From NCBI RefSeq assembly GCF_000756375.1, contig NZ_JNFD01000014.1, positions 1-64,000 on the forward strand: a DNA stretch of 64,000 bases. The letters are read 5' to 3'. The position numbers and the translations under genes are program-made. Shown here piece by piece: positions 18,282 through 27,939 of this stretch. Within the stretch, counting starts at the first letter, position 1. Every line of letters begins with the position of its first letter. This DNA comes from Sphingopyxis sp. LC81 (GTDB lineage Bacteria; Pseudomonadota; Alphaproteobacteria; Sphingomonadales; Sphingomonadaceae). The notes under the pieces are model-generated. The model saw only the letters and a list, made by a program, of their open reading frames with translations, did no database searches and was not told where the DNA came from.

Positions 18282-19634
18282 TTATGCCACCCGGCGGCTG
18301 AATTCGCTCGCGGCCTGTTCCAGCTGCTGCAACCGGCCGCCCATCTTGCCGAATTCCTGGCTCAGCACGCTGATCTCGTTCGCGACCATGCCCGAATCGT
18401 TGCGGATGCTCGCGATCGTCGACGACATGCTGTCGGCGGCGAGCGCGGTCTCGTCGACCGCCGCGGTGATCGAGGTGACCGTCTGCGCCTGCGCGTCCAT
18501 CGCGTCGCGAATGCGCTGCGCCGAGGTCTGCACCTCGACGATCGTCGCCTGGATCGACTCGTTCGCGCTCACCGACCCGCGCGTCGCCTGTTGGATCGCG
18601 GTGATCTTGCCCGCGATATCGTCGGTCGCGCGCGCGGTTTCGTTGGCGAGGCTCTTCACCTCCTGCGCGACGACGGCAAAGCCGCGGCCCGATTCGCCCG
18701 CTCGCGCCGCTTCGATCGTGGCGTTGAGGGCGAGGAGGTTGGTCTGGCCCGCGATTTCGCGGATCAGACCCAGGATCGATTCGATCGATTCGGCATGGTG
18801 CGACAGCGTCGCCGACATCGCGACGGCTTCGCCCGCCTGCTCCGACGCGCGCGTCGCGACGCTGGCCGAGGCTTCGACTTCGCTGCGCGCATCCTCGATC
18901 GCGCGGATCAGTCCCGCGGCGGTCGAAGCGGCTTCGCGCATCGCCATCGCCGATTGTTCGGAGGCGGCGGCGACTTCGCTCGTCTTCGCGATCATGCCCT
19001 TCGCCGCCTGATCGGCCGAGGCCGCCTGCTTGGCGAGCTGTTCGCGCACGCCGTCGGTGTCCTGCACCAGCGACGCGATCGAGCGGTCGAAATCGCCCGC
19101 CAGCGCCTGCCGCTCGCTCGAAAAGACGGCGCGGTCGAGCTTGTTCGCATAGCGCTGCATGATATCGAATTCGAGCAGCGCGAGGCGGTTCACCGCGCTC
19201 GTCAGCCGTGCCAGCCGTTCGGCATCGCCGAAACAGGCTTCGACGACATATTCGATCGTCAGCCGCTGGCTTTCGGCGATGCACGACATCACCGATGCGA
19301 GCGGCAGCTTCACGCGCCGCGCCATATGGGCGTTCTGGCAGGCGATCGTCGCGACCTCCTGACCCGCGGCATCGGCATATTTCGCCACGGTGTGGCGCGC
19401 GCTGCCGCGGACATAGGATTCGAAAAGCTCACCCTCGACGCGGCGGTCGACGCTGGGCAGCGTGTTGAACGCGTCCCAATAGGCTTTGGCGATCGCTTCC
19501 TCGCGCCCGGCGATGATGGCGTGAATTTCGGTCGCATTGGCGACAAGGCGCCCGTCGAGGTCGTAAAAGGAAAAGCGATCGGCCATCGGCACCGGATCGA
19601 TCTGCTGCTTATGAATCGGATTTTCCTTCACCAT
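18282..19634 (-). CDS. Globin-coupled methyl-accepting chemotaxis transducer
   Basis: A soluble oxygen- or gas-sensing chemoreceptor, 450 aa. The start at 19634 follows AGGA by 5 bases; a second ATG at 19586 is possible. Residues 20-160 form a protoglobin-type sensor, with proximal haem histidine most likely H103 in [17 protein letters not shown] coiled-coil signalling domain follows, whose tip reads [20 protein letters not shown] and [18 protein letters not shown], the CheA/CheW contact site. There is no transmembrane helix. It would feed aerotaxis or another Che-like pathway; no che genes are in the window. Confidence 0.9.
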   Translation of the reverse strand: MVKENPIHKQQIDPVPMADRFSFYDLDGRLVANATEIHAIIAGREEAIAKAYWDAFNTLPSVDRRVEGELFESYVRGSARHTVAKYADAAGQEVATIACQNAHMARRVKLPLASVMSCIAESQRLTIEYVVEACFGDAERLARLTSAVNRLALLEFDIMQRYANKLDRAVFSSERQALAGDFDRSIASLVQDTDGVREQLAKQAASADQAAKGMIAKTSEVAAASEQSAMAMREAASTAAGLIRAIEDARSEVEASASVATRASEQAGEAVAMSATLSHHAESIESILGLIREIAGQTNLLALNATIEAARAGESGRGFAVVAQEVKSLANETARATDDIAGKITAIQQATRGSVSANESIQATIVEVQTSAQRIRDAMDAQAQTVTSITAAVDETALAADSMSSTIASIRNDSGMVANEISVLSQEFGKMGGRLQQLEQAASEFSRRVA

Positions 19635-19738
19635 GATCCTGCTTCCCCGATCGACCCGAAAGGCGCGCGGGTCTGCCGCCCGCATGCGTCCCATGAAACT
19701 GGTGAACGGGATATGCGGTAGAAATGGTAAAGACGGTG

Positions 19739-20206
19739 TTAACTCGCTGCTGGCACCGGATAGCCCACAAACGCCTTGATCGTGCGCAGCGCAAAGGCGC
19801 TGTGCATCGCCGCAACCCCGGGCAGGCGCGACAGGCAGTGGCGGTGCAGCCGGTCGAAATCGGCGACGTTGCGCGCCGCGACGCGCAGCCGGTAATCCGA
19901 CGCCCCCGACAGCAATTGGCATTCGAGGATCTCGTCGAAACTCTTCACCGCGCTCTCGAACGCGGTCAGCGCCTCCTCGCTTTGCGACGTCAGGCTGATG
20001 TCGACGAACACGTCGAGCCCGAGCCCGATGCTATCGGGGTTCAGCCGCGCGCTATAGCCCGTGATGATCCCCGCCGCCTCCAGCGCGCGGATGCGCCGGT
20101 GGCATGCCGATGCCGACAGGCCGACCACCTCGCCAAGTTCGGCCGCCGGTCGCGGGCCCTGTCGTTGCAGCAAGTCGAGCAGCTTGACGTCGATCCTGTC
20201 AATCAT
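19739..20206 (-). CDS. Lrp/AsnC-family regulator, probable regulator of ald
   Basis: A leucine-responsive-type regulator of 155 aa. The start at 20206 ([17 protein letters not shown]) matches the family's N-terminus; the frame is open further upstream. The helix-turn-helix is [26 protein letters not shown], and the C-terminal RAM ligand-binding domain contains [23 protein letters not shown]. It is divergent from alanine dehydrogenase with 158 bases between the starts and a good palindrome, so it probably activates ald in response to alanine. Confidence 0.92.
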   Translation of the reverse strand: MIDRIDVKLLDLLQRQGPRPAAELGEVVGLSASACHRRIRALEAAGIITGYSARLNPDSIGLGLDVFVDISLTSQSEEALTAFESAVKSFDEILECQLLSGASDYRLRVAARNVADFDRLHRHCLSRLPGVAAMHSAFALRTIKAFVGYPVPAAS

Positions 20207-20222
20207 TGTGCGCCATCGATCC

Positions 20223-20237
20223 ATTTTACGCCAAAAT
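20223..20237. promoter_or_regulatory. Palindrome in the Lrp-ald intergenic region
   Basis: ATTTT-ACGCC-AAAAT, a 15-base interrupted palindrome of the size and AT-rich-arm character of Lrp/AsnC binding sites. It lies 17 bases upstream of the regulator start and about 130 bases from the ald start. Binding by the regulator is inferred. Confidence 0.5.
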
Positions 20238-20364
20238 CGTGCAAGTATGTCGCGAATCCGCAACGGATATGCAAGCACCTCGCGAGCCATTTCTGCTAAA
20301 AGCGCCGACAAGTTTTCGGCGGCGATAGTCGATCGCCGATGACACCCATATTCGGAGAGTGATC

Positions 20365-21480
20365 ATGATCATCGGCACCCCCAAGGAAATCAAGAATCAC
20401 GAATATCGCGTCGGCCTGACCCCCGAGAGCGCACGCGAACTCGTCGTCCACGGCCACCGCGTGCTGGTGCAGACCGGCGCGGGCGAGGGGATCGGCGCGC
20501 ACGACCGCTATTATGTCGAAGCGGGCGCCGAAATCGTCCAGACCGCCGAAGAGATTTTCGCGCAGTGCGAGATGGTCGTGAAGGTCAAGGAACCCCAGCC
20601 CGTCGAGCGCGCGATGCTGCGCCCGGGGCAGATCCTCTACACCTACCTCCACCTCGCGCCCGATCCCGACCAGACGCGCGACCTGATGGCGTCGGGCGCG
20701 GTGTGCATCGCCTATGAAACCGTCACCAGCCCGCACGGCGGCCTGCCGCTGCTGAAGCCGATGAGCCAGGTCGCGGGGCGTATGTCGATCCAGGCCGGCG
20801 CGACCGCGCTCGAAAAGGCGCACGGCGGCCGCGGCGTGCTGCTCGGCGGCGTGCCGGGTGTGGCGCCGGGCAAGATCTGCGTGATCGGCGGCGGCGTCGT
20901 CGGCTTCAACGCGGCGCAGATGGCGGCTGGCCTCGGCGCCGACGTCACGATCCTCGACCGCGATCCCGAAGTGCTCGAACGCGTCGGCACCTTCTTCGAG
21001 GCGCGCGCCAAGACGCGCTTCTCGAACCGCGCGAACCTCGCCGAATGCGTCGCCGAGGCCGATCTGGTGATCGGCGCGGTGCTGATCCCCGGCGCCGAGG
21101 CGCCGAAGCTCGTGACGCGCGAGATGCTCGGCACGATGCGCCCCGGCTCGGTGCTCGTCGACGTCGCGATCGACCAAGGCGGCTGCTTCGAGACGAGCCA
21201 TGCGACGACGCACGCTGACCCGACCTATGTCGTCGACGGCATCGTCCATTATGCGGTCGCGAACATGCCCGGCGCGGTCGCGCGCACCAGCACCTATGCG
21301 CTCAACAATGTCACGCTGCCGCACGCGCTGCGCATCGCCGATCTGGGGTGGAAAGAGGCGTTGAAACGCGACGTGCATCTTGCGCAGGGTTTGAACGTTT
21401 GGAATGGTAAGGTGACGTTCGAGGCCGTAGCCGAAGCGATCGGAACCGATTATGTGCCTGTCGAACAGGCGCTCGCCTGA
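20365..21480 (+). CDS. ald: Alanine dehydrogenase
   Basis: NAD-dependent reversible deamination of L-alanine to pyruvate and ammonium. The ATG at 20365 gives 371 aa, the family length. The N-terminus is [20 protein letters not shown]. The catalytic lysine is in VVKVKEPQ and the histidine in YTYLHLAPD. The NAD fold is [28 protein letters not shown], and [12 protein letters not shown] carries the conserved aspartate. It is divergent from its likely Lrp-type regulator and 20 bases upstream of a small membrane protein gene. Confidence 0.97.
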   Translation: MIIGTPKEIKNHEYRVGLTPESARELVVHGHRVLVQTGAGEGIGAHDRYYVEAGAEIVQTAEEIFAQCEMVVKVKEPQPVERAMLRPGQILYTYLHLAPDPDQTRDLMASGAVCIAYETVTSPHGGLPLLKPMSQVAGRMSIQAGATALEKAHGGRGVLLGGVPGVAPGKICVIGGGVVGFNAAQMAAGLGADVTILDRDPEVLERVGTFFEARAKTRFSNRANLAECVAEADLVIGAVLIPGAEAPKLVTREMLGTMRPGSVLVDVAIDQGGCFETSHATTHADPTYVVDGIVHYAVANMPGAVARTSTYALNNVTLPHALRIADLGWKEALKRDVHLAQGLNVWNGKVTFEAVAEAIGTDYVPVEQALA

Positions 21481-21500
21481 CGAAAAGGACATAAGAGAAG

Positions 21501-21740
21501 ATGACCGACCAAGTGCCACCTCCCCCGCCGCACGACGACGAGCAGGAAGAAAATGAAGTGCTGCGCGCCGCGCGCGAGCGCCAGCAGCAGCGCGAAGCCG
21601 CCGAAGCGGCGCAGGCCGCCGATGCGGAAGCGGCGAAGGGCAAGCGCGGCTGGAAGACCGCGGCGGCGGCTGGCCTCGGCATCGGTTCGGCCGCGGTGAT
21701 CGCGGCCTTGCTCTACGCGAACCGCGGCAAGATCAAGTGA
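21501..21740 (+). CDS. Small single-pass membrane protein (79 aa)
   Basis: No family recognised. An acidic, proline-rich start (QVPPPPPHDDEQEENE) is followed by a glutamine/alanine/arginine-rich helical stretch likely to form a coiled coil. One C-terminal membrane helix (AAAAGLGIGSAAVIAALLYA) comes next, with a basic NRGKIK tail. It lies 20 bp behind ald; co-transcription is likely. The ATG is preceded by AAGAGAAG. Confidence 0.7.
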   Translation: MTDQVPPPPPHDDEQEENEVLRAARERQQQREAAEAAQAADAEAAKGKRGWKTAAAAGLGIGSAAVIAALLYANRGKIK

Positions 21741-21780
21741 CGCATGCCCCCGTGCTCACTGCCGGGCCGGGGGCTCCTTG

Positions 21781-22848
21781 ATGCGGATGATCACCGCCCT
21801 TTGCGCTGCCGCGGCCGGGCTCGCCGCGTTCCAGCCGGCGGTTGCGGTGCCCGCGCCTGCTTTTCCATGGACCGCTCCGGCGACGACAGAGGTCGTCACC
21901 GAGGAGCGCCGTTTCAGGAGCGGCGACACCGAACTGTCGGGAACGCTCATCCTGCCGGCGAGCACCAAGCCGGTGGCGGCGGTCGTCGTGACGCACAGCG
22001 CGTCGTCGCCGCTCCGGGGGGCGTCGCTTTACGATCATCTCAAGACCGCCCTGCCGGCGCTCGGCATCGCGGTCTTCGTCTATGACCGGCGCGGATCGGG
22101 CCAGTCGGGCACGAAGACGGCCGGCGGCGACTTCACGCTGCTCGCCGACGATGCCATCGCCGCGGCGCAGAGCCTGAAGGGCGATCCACGCATCGACCCG
22201 AAGCGCATAGGGACCTGGGGGCTGAGCCAGGGCGGGTGGATATCGCCGCTGGCCGCGTCGCGAAGCCCCGATATCGCCTTTGTGATCGCGGTGTCGGCGC
22301 CGGTCGTCACCGCCGATGTGCAGATGCTCTTCTCCTCGACCAATCACCTGAGGGCGAACGGCCATTCGCAGGCCGAGATCGACCAGATGACCGCGACGCG
22401 AAAAGCGGTCGACGACTATATGCGCGGAACGGGAAGCCGTGAGGCCGCGCAGAAAATGATCGATGCGGCCAAGACCCAGCCGTGGTTCAAATATACCTAT
22501 ATGGGCGAAACGATCCGCGACCGCGCCGTTTCGGGCTGGCGCCGCGAAATCGAGAATGATCCGCTGAAGAATCTGTCGGCGGTCACCGTGCCGACGCTCG
22601 TCCTGTACGGTGCCGACGATGCGGTGGTGCCGGTCGCCGTCTCGGTCGAGCGCCTGAAGGCCGTCGCGGCGCGGATGCCGAAACTGACGGTGCACAGCAT
22701 CGCGGGCGCCGATCACGCGATGGCGATGTCGACCGATCAGAAAATCTCGCTCGATCCCAAGCATGACGGCACCGAACGACCGGATTCGGCCGAATATATG
22801 GCCATTCTTGCAAGCTGGCTCGCGCTCAACGGGTATGTGACGCGCTGA
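21781..22848 (+). CDS. Secreted alpha/beta-hydrolase
   Basis: A 355-aa alpha/beta-hydrolase with a signal peptide (MRMITALCAAAAGLAAFQPAVA). The nucleophile serine is in GLSQGGW, preceded by YDRRGSGQSG. The acid is probably the aspartate of YGADDAVVP, and the histidine that of IAGADHAMAM. The domain resembles prolyl-oligopeptidase-like or acyl-esterase hydrolases; the substrate is unknown. An in-frame TTG precedes the chosen ATG. A short hairpin with a T7 run follows the stop. Confidence 0.85.
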   Translation: MRMITALCAAAAGLAAFQPAVAVPAPAFPWTAPATTEVVTEERRFRSGDTELSGTLILPASTKPVAAVVVTHSASSPLRGASLYDHLKTALPALGIAVFVYDRRGSGQSGTKTAGGDFTLLADDAIAAAQSLKGDPRIDPKRIGTWGLSQGGWISPLAASRSPDIAFVIAVSAPVVTADVQMLFSSTNHLRANGHSQAEIDQMTATRKAVDDYMRGTGSREAAQKMIDAAKTQPWFKYTYMGETIRDRAVSGWRREIENDPLKNLSAVTVPTLVLYGADDAVVPVAVSVERLKAVAARMPKLTVHSIAGADHAMAMSTDQKISLDPKHDGTERPDSAEYMAILASWLALNGYVTR

Positions 22849-22850
22849 AT

Positions 22851-22874
22851 ATCGCGAAAGACGGCGATTTTTTT
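22851..22874 (+). terminator. Weak intrinsic terminator after the hydrolase gene
   Basis: A 5-bp stem ATCGC/GCGAT with an 8-base loop, followed directly by a run of seven T (22868-22874). The stem is short, so strength is uncertain. It would separate the ald unit from the sdh operon. Confidence 0.45.
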
Positions 22875-22959
22875 GCCTATGCTCCTAAGCAATTGCATAT
22901 CGCGGCGGGAAGGCTTAACCGGCACCGCATCGACCGTTTAGAGTCAAGACAGGGCTGAT

Positions 22960-23403
22960 ATGGCTGGCAACGAACCGAGTGCGCGTCCGCGCTCCCCGCA
23001 TTTGCAGGTATATAAATGGACCCCCGCGATGGCGGTCTCGATCCTTCATCGCGCGAGCGGTGACGGTCTCGCGATTGTTGGTGCGTGCATGTTCCTCTGG
23101 TGGCTTGGCGCGCTCGCGGCCGGTCCCGACGCTTATGCCGCATTCCTCGCCTGCGTCTGGCACGATCCCAGCCCCGAGGTCGGCATCGTTCACCAGATCA
23201 CCAATATCGTCGGCAAGGTCGTGCTTGTCGGCCTGACCTGGGCCTTTTTCCAGCATCTCTTCTCGGGGCTGCGCCACTTCGTGCTCGATACGGGTGCCGG
23301 TTACGAACTGAAGACCAACAAGCTGTGGTCGATCGCCGTGATCACCGCGGGCGTCCTCGCGACCGCCGCGACCTGGCTCTATATCATGGCGGGGGCACTC
23401 TGA
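22960..23403 (+). CDS. sdhC: Succinate dehydrogenase cytochrome b556 subunit
   Basis: Membrane anchor of complex II that helps bind haem b and ubiquinone. 147 aa with three membrane helices. Family motifs: RPRSPHLQVYKW near the start, SILHRASG for the quinone-site serine/arginine region, and HLFSGLRHFVLDTG holding the haem-ligand histidine. It is the first gene of sdhCDA; its stop shares one base with the sdhD start. Confidence 0.95.
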   Translation: MAGNEPSARPRSPHLQVYKWTPAMAVSILHRASGDGLAIVGACMFLWWLGALAAGPDAYAAFLACVWHDPSPEVGIVHQITNIVGKVVLVGLTWAFFQHLFSGLRHFVLDTGAGYELKTNKLWSIAVITAGVLATAATWLYIMAGAL

Positions 23404-23810
23404 TGGGCAATGGCACGCATCTGGGCAAGGTTCGCGGGCTCGGCTCGTCGGGGCATGGCTCGCACCACTGGCTGCAACAGCGGTTGACCGCGCTCGCCAA
23501 CATCCTGCTCGTCGGCTTCCTGTTCGTTTCGCTGGTCCGCCTGCCGCTCGGCGATCATGCCGCGGTGCTGCGCTGGGCCTCGAATCCGACCGTCGCGCTC
23601 GCGCTGATCCTGATGGTGGTCAGCGTCTTCTGGCACCTGCGGCTTGGCCTGACGGTGCTGATCGAGGACTATGTCCACGGCGAGGCGACGCGTCTGCTGT
23701 CGCTCGTCCTTCTCAACTTCTATGCGATCGGCGGCGCCGCCTACGGCATTTTCGCCATTGTCCGTATCGTGCTTGCGCCCGCCGCCGGGCTCGCTCCGGG
23801 GGGCATGTAA
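23403..23810 (+). CDS. sdhD: Succinate dehydrogenase hydrophobic anchor subunit
   Basis: The second membrane anchor of complex II, 135 aa with three membrane helices. The N-terminus has [19 protein letters not shown], and [17 protein letters not shown] contains the conserved histidine for haem and the quinone-site aspartate-tyrosine pair. ATG 23403 overlaps the sdhC stop (TGATG). The sdhA start follows after one base. Confidence 0.94.
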   Translation: MGNGTHLGKVRGLGSSGHGSHHWLQQRLTALANILLVGFLFVSLVRLPLGDHAAVLRWASNPTVALALILMVVSVFWHLRLGLTVLIEDYVHGEATRLLSLVLLNFYAIGGAAYGIFAIVRIVLAPAAGLAPGGM

Positions 23811-23811
23811 G

Positions 23812-25614
23812 ATGACCGACGCCTACAAGATCATCGATCATATCTATGACACCGTCGTTGTCGGTGCCGGCGGTTCGGGCCTGCGCGCCACGATGGGCAG
23901 CGCCGAAGCGGGGCTGAAGACCGCGTGCATCACCAAGGTGTTCCCGACGCGCAGCCACACCGTCGCGGCGCAGGGCGGCATCGCCGCGTCGCTCGGCAAC
24001 AATTCGCCCGACCATTGGCAATGGCATATGTACGACACCGTCAAGGGCTCCGACTGGCTCGGCGACCAGGACGCGATCGAATATATGGTGCGCGAAGCGC
24101 CGAACGCGGTCTACGAACTCGAGCATGCCGGCGTCCCGTTTTCGCGTAACGCCGACGGCACCATCTATCAGCGCCCCTTTGGTGGCCATATGCAGAATAT
24201 GGGCGAAGGCCCGCCGGTGCAGCGCACCGCCGCCGCGGCCGACCGTACCGGCCATGCAATGCTGCATGCGCTCTATCAGCAGTCGCTGAAATATGACGCC
24301 GACTTCTTCGTCGAATATTTCGCGCTCGACCTGATCATGGAAAATGGCGCCTGCCGCGGCGTCATCGCGATGTGCCTCGAAGATGGCAGCATCCACCGCT
24401 TCCGTTCGCAGGCCGTCGTGCTCGCGACGGGCGGTTACGGCCGCTGCTATTTCACCGCCACCTCGGCGCACACCTGCACCGGCGACGGCGGCGGCATGGT
24501 GCTGCGCGCCGGCCTGCCTTTGCAGGACATGGAATTCGTCCAGTTCCACCCGACCGGCATCTACGGCGCCGGCGTCCTCATCACCGAAGGCGCGCGCGGC
24601 GAGGGCGGCTACCTCACCAACTCCGAGGGCGAGCGTTTCATGGAACGCTATGCCCCCTCGGCAAAGGATCTGGCGTCGCGCGACGTCGTCTCGCGCTCGA
24701 TGGCGCTCGAAATCCGCGAAGGCCGCGGCGTCGGCGCGGACAACGACCATATCTATCTGCACCTCGACCATATCGATCCCGCGGTGCTCGCCGAGCGCCT
24801 GCCGGGGATCACCGAGAGCGGCAAGATTTTCGCCGGTGTCGATCTGACGCGCCAGCCGCTCCCCGTCGTCCCGACGGTCCATTACAATATGGGCGGCATC
24901 CCCTGTAACTATCACGGCGAAGTCGTGACGCTCGGCAAGGATGGCCCCGACACCGTCGTCCCCGGACTGTTCGCGGTCGGCGAAGCCGCGTGCGTGTCGG
25001 TCCACGGCGCGAACCGCCTCGGCTCGAACAGCCTGATCGACCTCGTCGTCTTCGGCCGCGCGACCGGCCATCGCCTCAAGGAAATCCTGAAGCCTGGCGC
25101 CGCACAGGCCGCGCTGCCCAAGGACAGCGCCGACCTCGCACTCAGCCGCCTCGATCATTTCCGCAACGCCAATGGCGGCTCGCCGACGGCGGAAATCCGC
25201 ACCGAGATGCAGCGCGCGATGTCGGCCCATGCCGCGGTGTTCCGCACCGACGAACTGATGGCGGAGGGCAAGGAAAAGCTCACCAAAACCTATCAGCGGA
25301 TGAACGACGTCCATGTCACCGACCGCAGCCTGATCTGGAACACCGACCTCATCGAAACGCTCGAGCTCGACAATCTGATCGCGCAGGCGACGGTGACGAT
25401 GCATTCGGCGTTCAACCGCAAGGAAAGCCGCGGCGCCCACGCGCACGAGGATTTCCCGAACCGCGACGACGCGACCTGGATGAAGCACACGATCAGCTGG
25501 TTCGACGGCTGGGGCGGCAAGGGCGGCGGCGTCCGCCTCGATTACCGCCCGGTCCATGAATATACGCTGTCCGACGACGTCGAATATATCAAGCCGAAGG
25601 CGCGCGTTTATTGA
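23812..25614 (+). CDS. sdhA: Succinate dehydrogenase flavoprotein subunit
   Basis: Catalytic FAD subunit that oxidises succinate to fumarate. 600 aa. Motifs: dinucleotide fold [15 protein letters not shown], covalent-FAD histidine in [11 protein letters not shown], substrate region [46 protein letters not shown], and the C-terminal [18 protein letters not shown]. The iron-sulfur subunit gene sdhB does not follow; the next gene is convergent. A terminator-like hairpin lies just after the stop. Confidence 0.97.
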   Translation: MTDAYKIIDHIYDTVVVGAGGSGLRATMGSAEAGLKTACITKVFPTRSHTVAAQGGIAASLGNNSPDHWQWHMYDTVKGSDWLGDQDAIEYMVREAPNAVYELEHAGVPFSRNADGTIYQRPFGGHMQNMGEGPPVQRTAAAADRTGHAMLHALYQQSLKYDADFFVEYFALDLIMENGACRGVIAMCLEDGSIHRFRSQAVVLATGGYGRCYFTATSAHTCTGDGGGMVLRAGLPLQDMEFVQFHPTGIYGAGVLITEGARGEGGYLTNSEGERFMERYAPSAKDLASRDVVSRSMALEIREGRGVGADNDHIYLHLDHIDPAVLAERLPGITESGKIFAGVDLTRQPLPVVPTVHYNMGGIPCNYHGEVVTLGKDGPDTVVPGLFAVGEAACVSVHGANRLGSNSLIDLVVFGRATGHRLKEILKPGAAQAALPKDSADLALSRLDHFRNANGGSPTAEIRTEMQRAMSAHAAVFRTDELMAEGKEKLTKTYQRMNDVHVTDRSLIWNTDLIETLELDNLIAQATVTMHSAFNRKESRGAHAHEDFPNRDDATWMKHTISWFDGWGGKGGGVRLDYRPVHEYTLSDDVEYIKPKARVY

Positions 25615-25632
25615 TCGGTTTTAGCGGATAAG

Positions 25633-25658
25633 CGGGGTCGCGGGCGATCGCGGCCCCG
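25633..25658 (+). terminator. Hairpin after sdhA, between convergent genes
   Basis: A 9-bp GC-rich stem (CGGGGTCGC with GCGGCCCCG, one G-U pair) and a 7-8-base loop, followed by TTCGTTCGATT. There is no uninterrupted T-run. It lies between the sdhA stop and the end of a convergent gene, so it may serve both strands. Confidence 0.5.
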
Positions 25659-25678
25659 TTCGTTCGATTATCGGCCTG

Positions 25679-25972
25679 TCATTCGCCGAACAGGCTGCGC
25701 ACCGGGTTGATGTCGGAAAAGGGCACATCGACGTCGTTGCCCATGATCCACAATTTCTGGCACGCGATGGCAAAGAACATCACCGCGATCGTCCAGACGA
25801 TAAAGGTCTTGCGGGCGATCCAGCGGCGCTCGGCCTCTGCGGCCCTGGCGCGGGCCTTGTGGTCGATGCCCAGCTCACCTTCGAATTCGGCGACAAGCTG
25901 TGCGCGGCGGGTACGCGAAATATTCGCGATACTCGCGTCGCCTTCCACGCGTTTCGATCGGCGTTTTGCCAT
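25679..25972 (-). CDS. Small membrane protein of unknown function (97 aa)
   Basis: No family recognised. A very basic N-terminus (MAKRRSKRVEG), a predicted helical stretch rich in alanine, arginine and glutamate (RARAAEAERRW), then one membrane helix (TFIVWTIAVMFFAIAC) and a short acidic tail. It occupies the place where sdhB would be expected but reads the opposite way. Confidence 0.7.
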   Translation of the reverse strand: MAKRRSKRVEGDASIANISRTRRAQLVAEFEGELGIDHKARARAAEAERRWIARKTFIVWTIAVMFFAIACQKLWIMGNDVDVPFSDINPVRSLFGE

Positions 25973-26043
25973 GATCCACCTTGGCCCAGCTAGTCCTCCT
26001 GACGGCTATAGCACCCAGCCCCTGCCAATTGGTTAACCCGGCG

Positions 26044-26325
26044 CTATCGGCTCGTCGCAATCCCGATCAATTTGATGCGCGCGCTCGCCCCGCGAAGCAG
26101 CGTCAAATCGCGCGGCGGGCGGCAGAGCGCCGCGGCGAGCAGGCGCAGCACCGCGTCGTTCGCGGCGCCGTCGGCGGGCGGCGAGGTGACGCGGATATGC
26201 ACGGTTTCGCCCTCGACCCGAATCTCGTCGTGCCGCGCGCCGGGCGTGACCCGCACTGCAATCCGTCCCGACGCTGCAAGGTCGCTGAGCGCCTCGGTCA
26301 GCGCCGGGTCGGGCCGGATTTTCAG
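26044..26325 (-). CDS. DUF167 (YggU-like) protein with apparent CTG start
   Basis: A small alpha-beta protein of the DUF167/YggU family, function unknown. Family core: GRIAVRVTPGARHDEIRVEG, then VTSPPADGAANDAVLRLLAAAL and a final RGASARIKLIGI strand. No ATG, GTG or TTG is near the expected start. The best start is a CTG at 26325 that overlaps the preceding stop as CTGA, the same geometry as the ATGA/GTGA overlaps elsewhere in this window; this gives 93 aa. An ATG at 26442 would add 39 residues of low-complexity basic sequence antisense-like in character and is less likely. Confidence 0.82.
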   Translation of the reverse strand: MKIRPDPALTEALSDLAASGRIAVRVTPGARHDEIRVEGETVHIRVTSPPADGAANDAVLRLLAAALCRPPRDLTLLRGASARIKLIGIATSR

Positions 26326-27317
26326 ACGGTGACGACCAGCTTGCCGACCGCGGTCCGGTCGCCGAGCTTGGCGATCGCCTTGCCGCCGTCGGCGAGGGCA
26401 AAGCTCTCGGTCACCCGCGGCTGAATCTTGCCCTGCTCCCACAGCTGGAACAGCCGCGCGATATTGGCGCGGTTACGCGCGGGTTCGCGGGCCACAAAAG
26501 CACCCCAGAACACGCCCGCGACATCGCAGCTCTTGAGCAAGGTGAGGTTGAGCGGCAGGCGCGGAATGCCCGCAGGGAAACCGACGACGAGATAGCGACC
26601 CTCCCACGCGATCGAACGCAGCGCGGGCTCGGCATAATCGCCGCCGACCGCGTCATAGATGACGTTCGCGCCATTCGGGCCAACGGCTTCCTTGAACTTG
26701 TTCGCAAGCTCCTTCGACTGGTCCTTGTCGAACGGCTGGCGGCCATAGACGACGACCTCGTCGGCGCCCGCCTGGCGTGCGATGTCGGCCTTTTCCTCGC
26801 TCGACACGCCGGCAACGACGCGCGCGCCGAAGGCCTTGCCCAGCTCGACCGCGGCGATGCCGACGCCGCCCGATGCGCCGAGCACGAGCAAGGTGTCGCC
26901 TTCCTCGATATGTCCGCGATCGACAAGCGCGTGGATGCTGGTGCCATAGGTCATCAGCAGCGAGGCGCCCGCGGCGAAATCATGCGCTTCGGGCAAATGA
27001 TAGACATTGTGCACCGACACCGCGACGGCTTCGGACATGCCGCCATTGCCGCAGCCCGCGATGACGCGGTCGCCGACCTTGAACTCGGTCACACCCTCGC
27101 CGACTTCGGCGACCAATCCCGCGACTTCGCCGCCGGGGGCGAAGGGGCGTTCGGGGCGGAACTGATATTTATCCTCGATGATCAGCACGTCGGGGAAGTT
27201 GACCGCGCAGGCCTTCACGTCGATCACGATCTGGCCCTTGCCCGCGGTCGGGCGCGGCAGTTCGCCCAAGGTGAGCGTTTCGGGGCCGCCGGTTGCGGTC
27301 GACAAGAGAGCCTTCAT
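26322..27317 (-). CDS. Zinc-independent quinone oxidoreductase (MDR family)
   Basis: A NADPH-dependent quinone reductase of the medium-chain reductase superfamily, 331 aa. It lacks the zinc-binding cysteines of alcohol dehydrogenases. Motifs: ACAVNFPDVLIIEDKYQFRP, PFAPGGEVAGLV, and the dinucleotide fold LGASGGVGIAAVELGKAFGA. A strong AGAGGAG lies 6 bases before the second of two tandem ATGs, favouring 27317. It lies 31 bases after leuD on the same strand, so co-transcription with leu genes is likely. Confidence 0.92.
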   Translation of the reverse strand: MKALLSTATGGPETLTLGELPRPTAGKGQIVIDVKACAVNFPDVLIIEDKYQFRPERPFAPGGEVAGLVAEVGEGVTEFKVGDRVIAGCGNGGMSEAVAVSVHNVYHLPEAHDFAAGASLLMTYGTSIHALVDRGHIEEGDTLLVLGASGGVGIAAVELGKAFGARVVAGVSSEEKADIARQAGADEVVVYGRQPFDKDQSKELANKFKEAVGPNGANVIYDAVGGDYAEPALRSIAWEGRYLVVGFPAGIPRLPLNLTLLKSCDVAGVFWGAFVAREPARNRANIARLFQLWEQGKIQPRVTESFALADGGKAIAKLGDRTAVGKLVVTV

Positions 27318-27348
27318 CATCTTCTCCTCTTATGGTGTTCGTTTGATC

Positions 27349-27939
27349 CTATGCGGCGGGACGCATCCACGGCCGATCGGCGTCGAGTTTTGCCTCATAG
27401 GCGCCGATCGCCGCGTCGCTCTTTTCGGTCAGCGAAATCTCGTCGAGCCCTTCGAGCAGGCACATCTTGCGGAACGGGTCGATCTCGAAGCTGAAACGGT
27501 CCTGATACTGCGTCGTCACCGTCTGATGCTCGAGGTCGACGAAGACCGGATCGGTCGTGGCGACCTCCATCAGCCGGTCGATGGCCGATTGAGGAAGGAC
27601 GACGGGCAATATGCCGTTCTTCACTGCATTGCCCGAGAAAATGTCCGAATAGCTGGGCGCGATCACGACGCGGATGCCGAGGTCGCCGAGCGCCCATGCG
27701 GCATGTTCGCGGCTCGATCCGCAGCCGAAATTGTCGCCCGCGATCAGGATCGGCGCGCCCTTGAAATCGGCGCTGTCGAACAGATTGTCGGGATCGGCGC
27801 GCAGGCTTTCGAACGCGCCGCGCCCCATGCCCTCGCGCGTCGTCGTCTTCAGCCAGTGCGCGGGGATGATGACGTCGGTATCGACATTCTTGAGCCCGAA
27901 CGGGATCGCGCGGCCTTCGACCTTGTCGAGCGGGGTCAT
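27349..27939 (-). CDS. leuD: 3-isopropylmalate dehydratase small subunit
   Basis: With LeuC it isomerises 2-isopropylmalate to 3-isopropylmalate in leucine synthesis. 196 aa. Motifs: [41 protein letters not shown], and the [15 protein letters not shown] segment. The start overlaps the leuC stop as ATGA (27936-27939), so the subunits are translated in step. Confidence 0.97.
   Translation of the reverse strand: MTPLDKVEGRAIPFGLKNVDTDVIIPAHWLKTTTREGMGRGAFESLRADPDNLFDSADFKGAPILIAGDNFGCGSSREHAAWALGDLGIRVVIAPSYSDIFSGNAVKNGILPVVLPQSAIDRLMEVATTDPVFVDLEHQTVTTQYQDRFSFEIDPFRKMCLLEGLDEISLTEKSDAAIGAYEAKLDADRPWMRPAA

Noticed and set aside
16603-19011. An 802-codon open frame on the plus strand
   Set aside because: It lies antisense to prmA, the SDR and the globin-coupled receptor, all with full family motifs. 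Its translation is arginine-rich and without domains, as expected from antisense frames in high-GC DNA.
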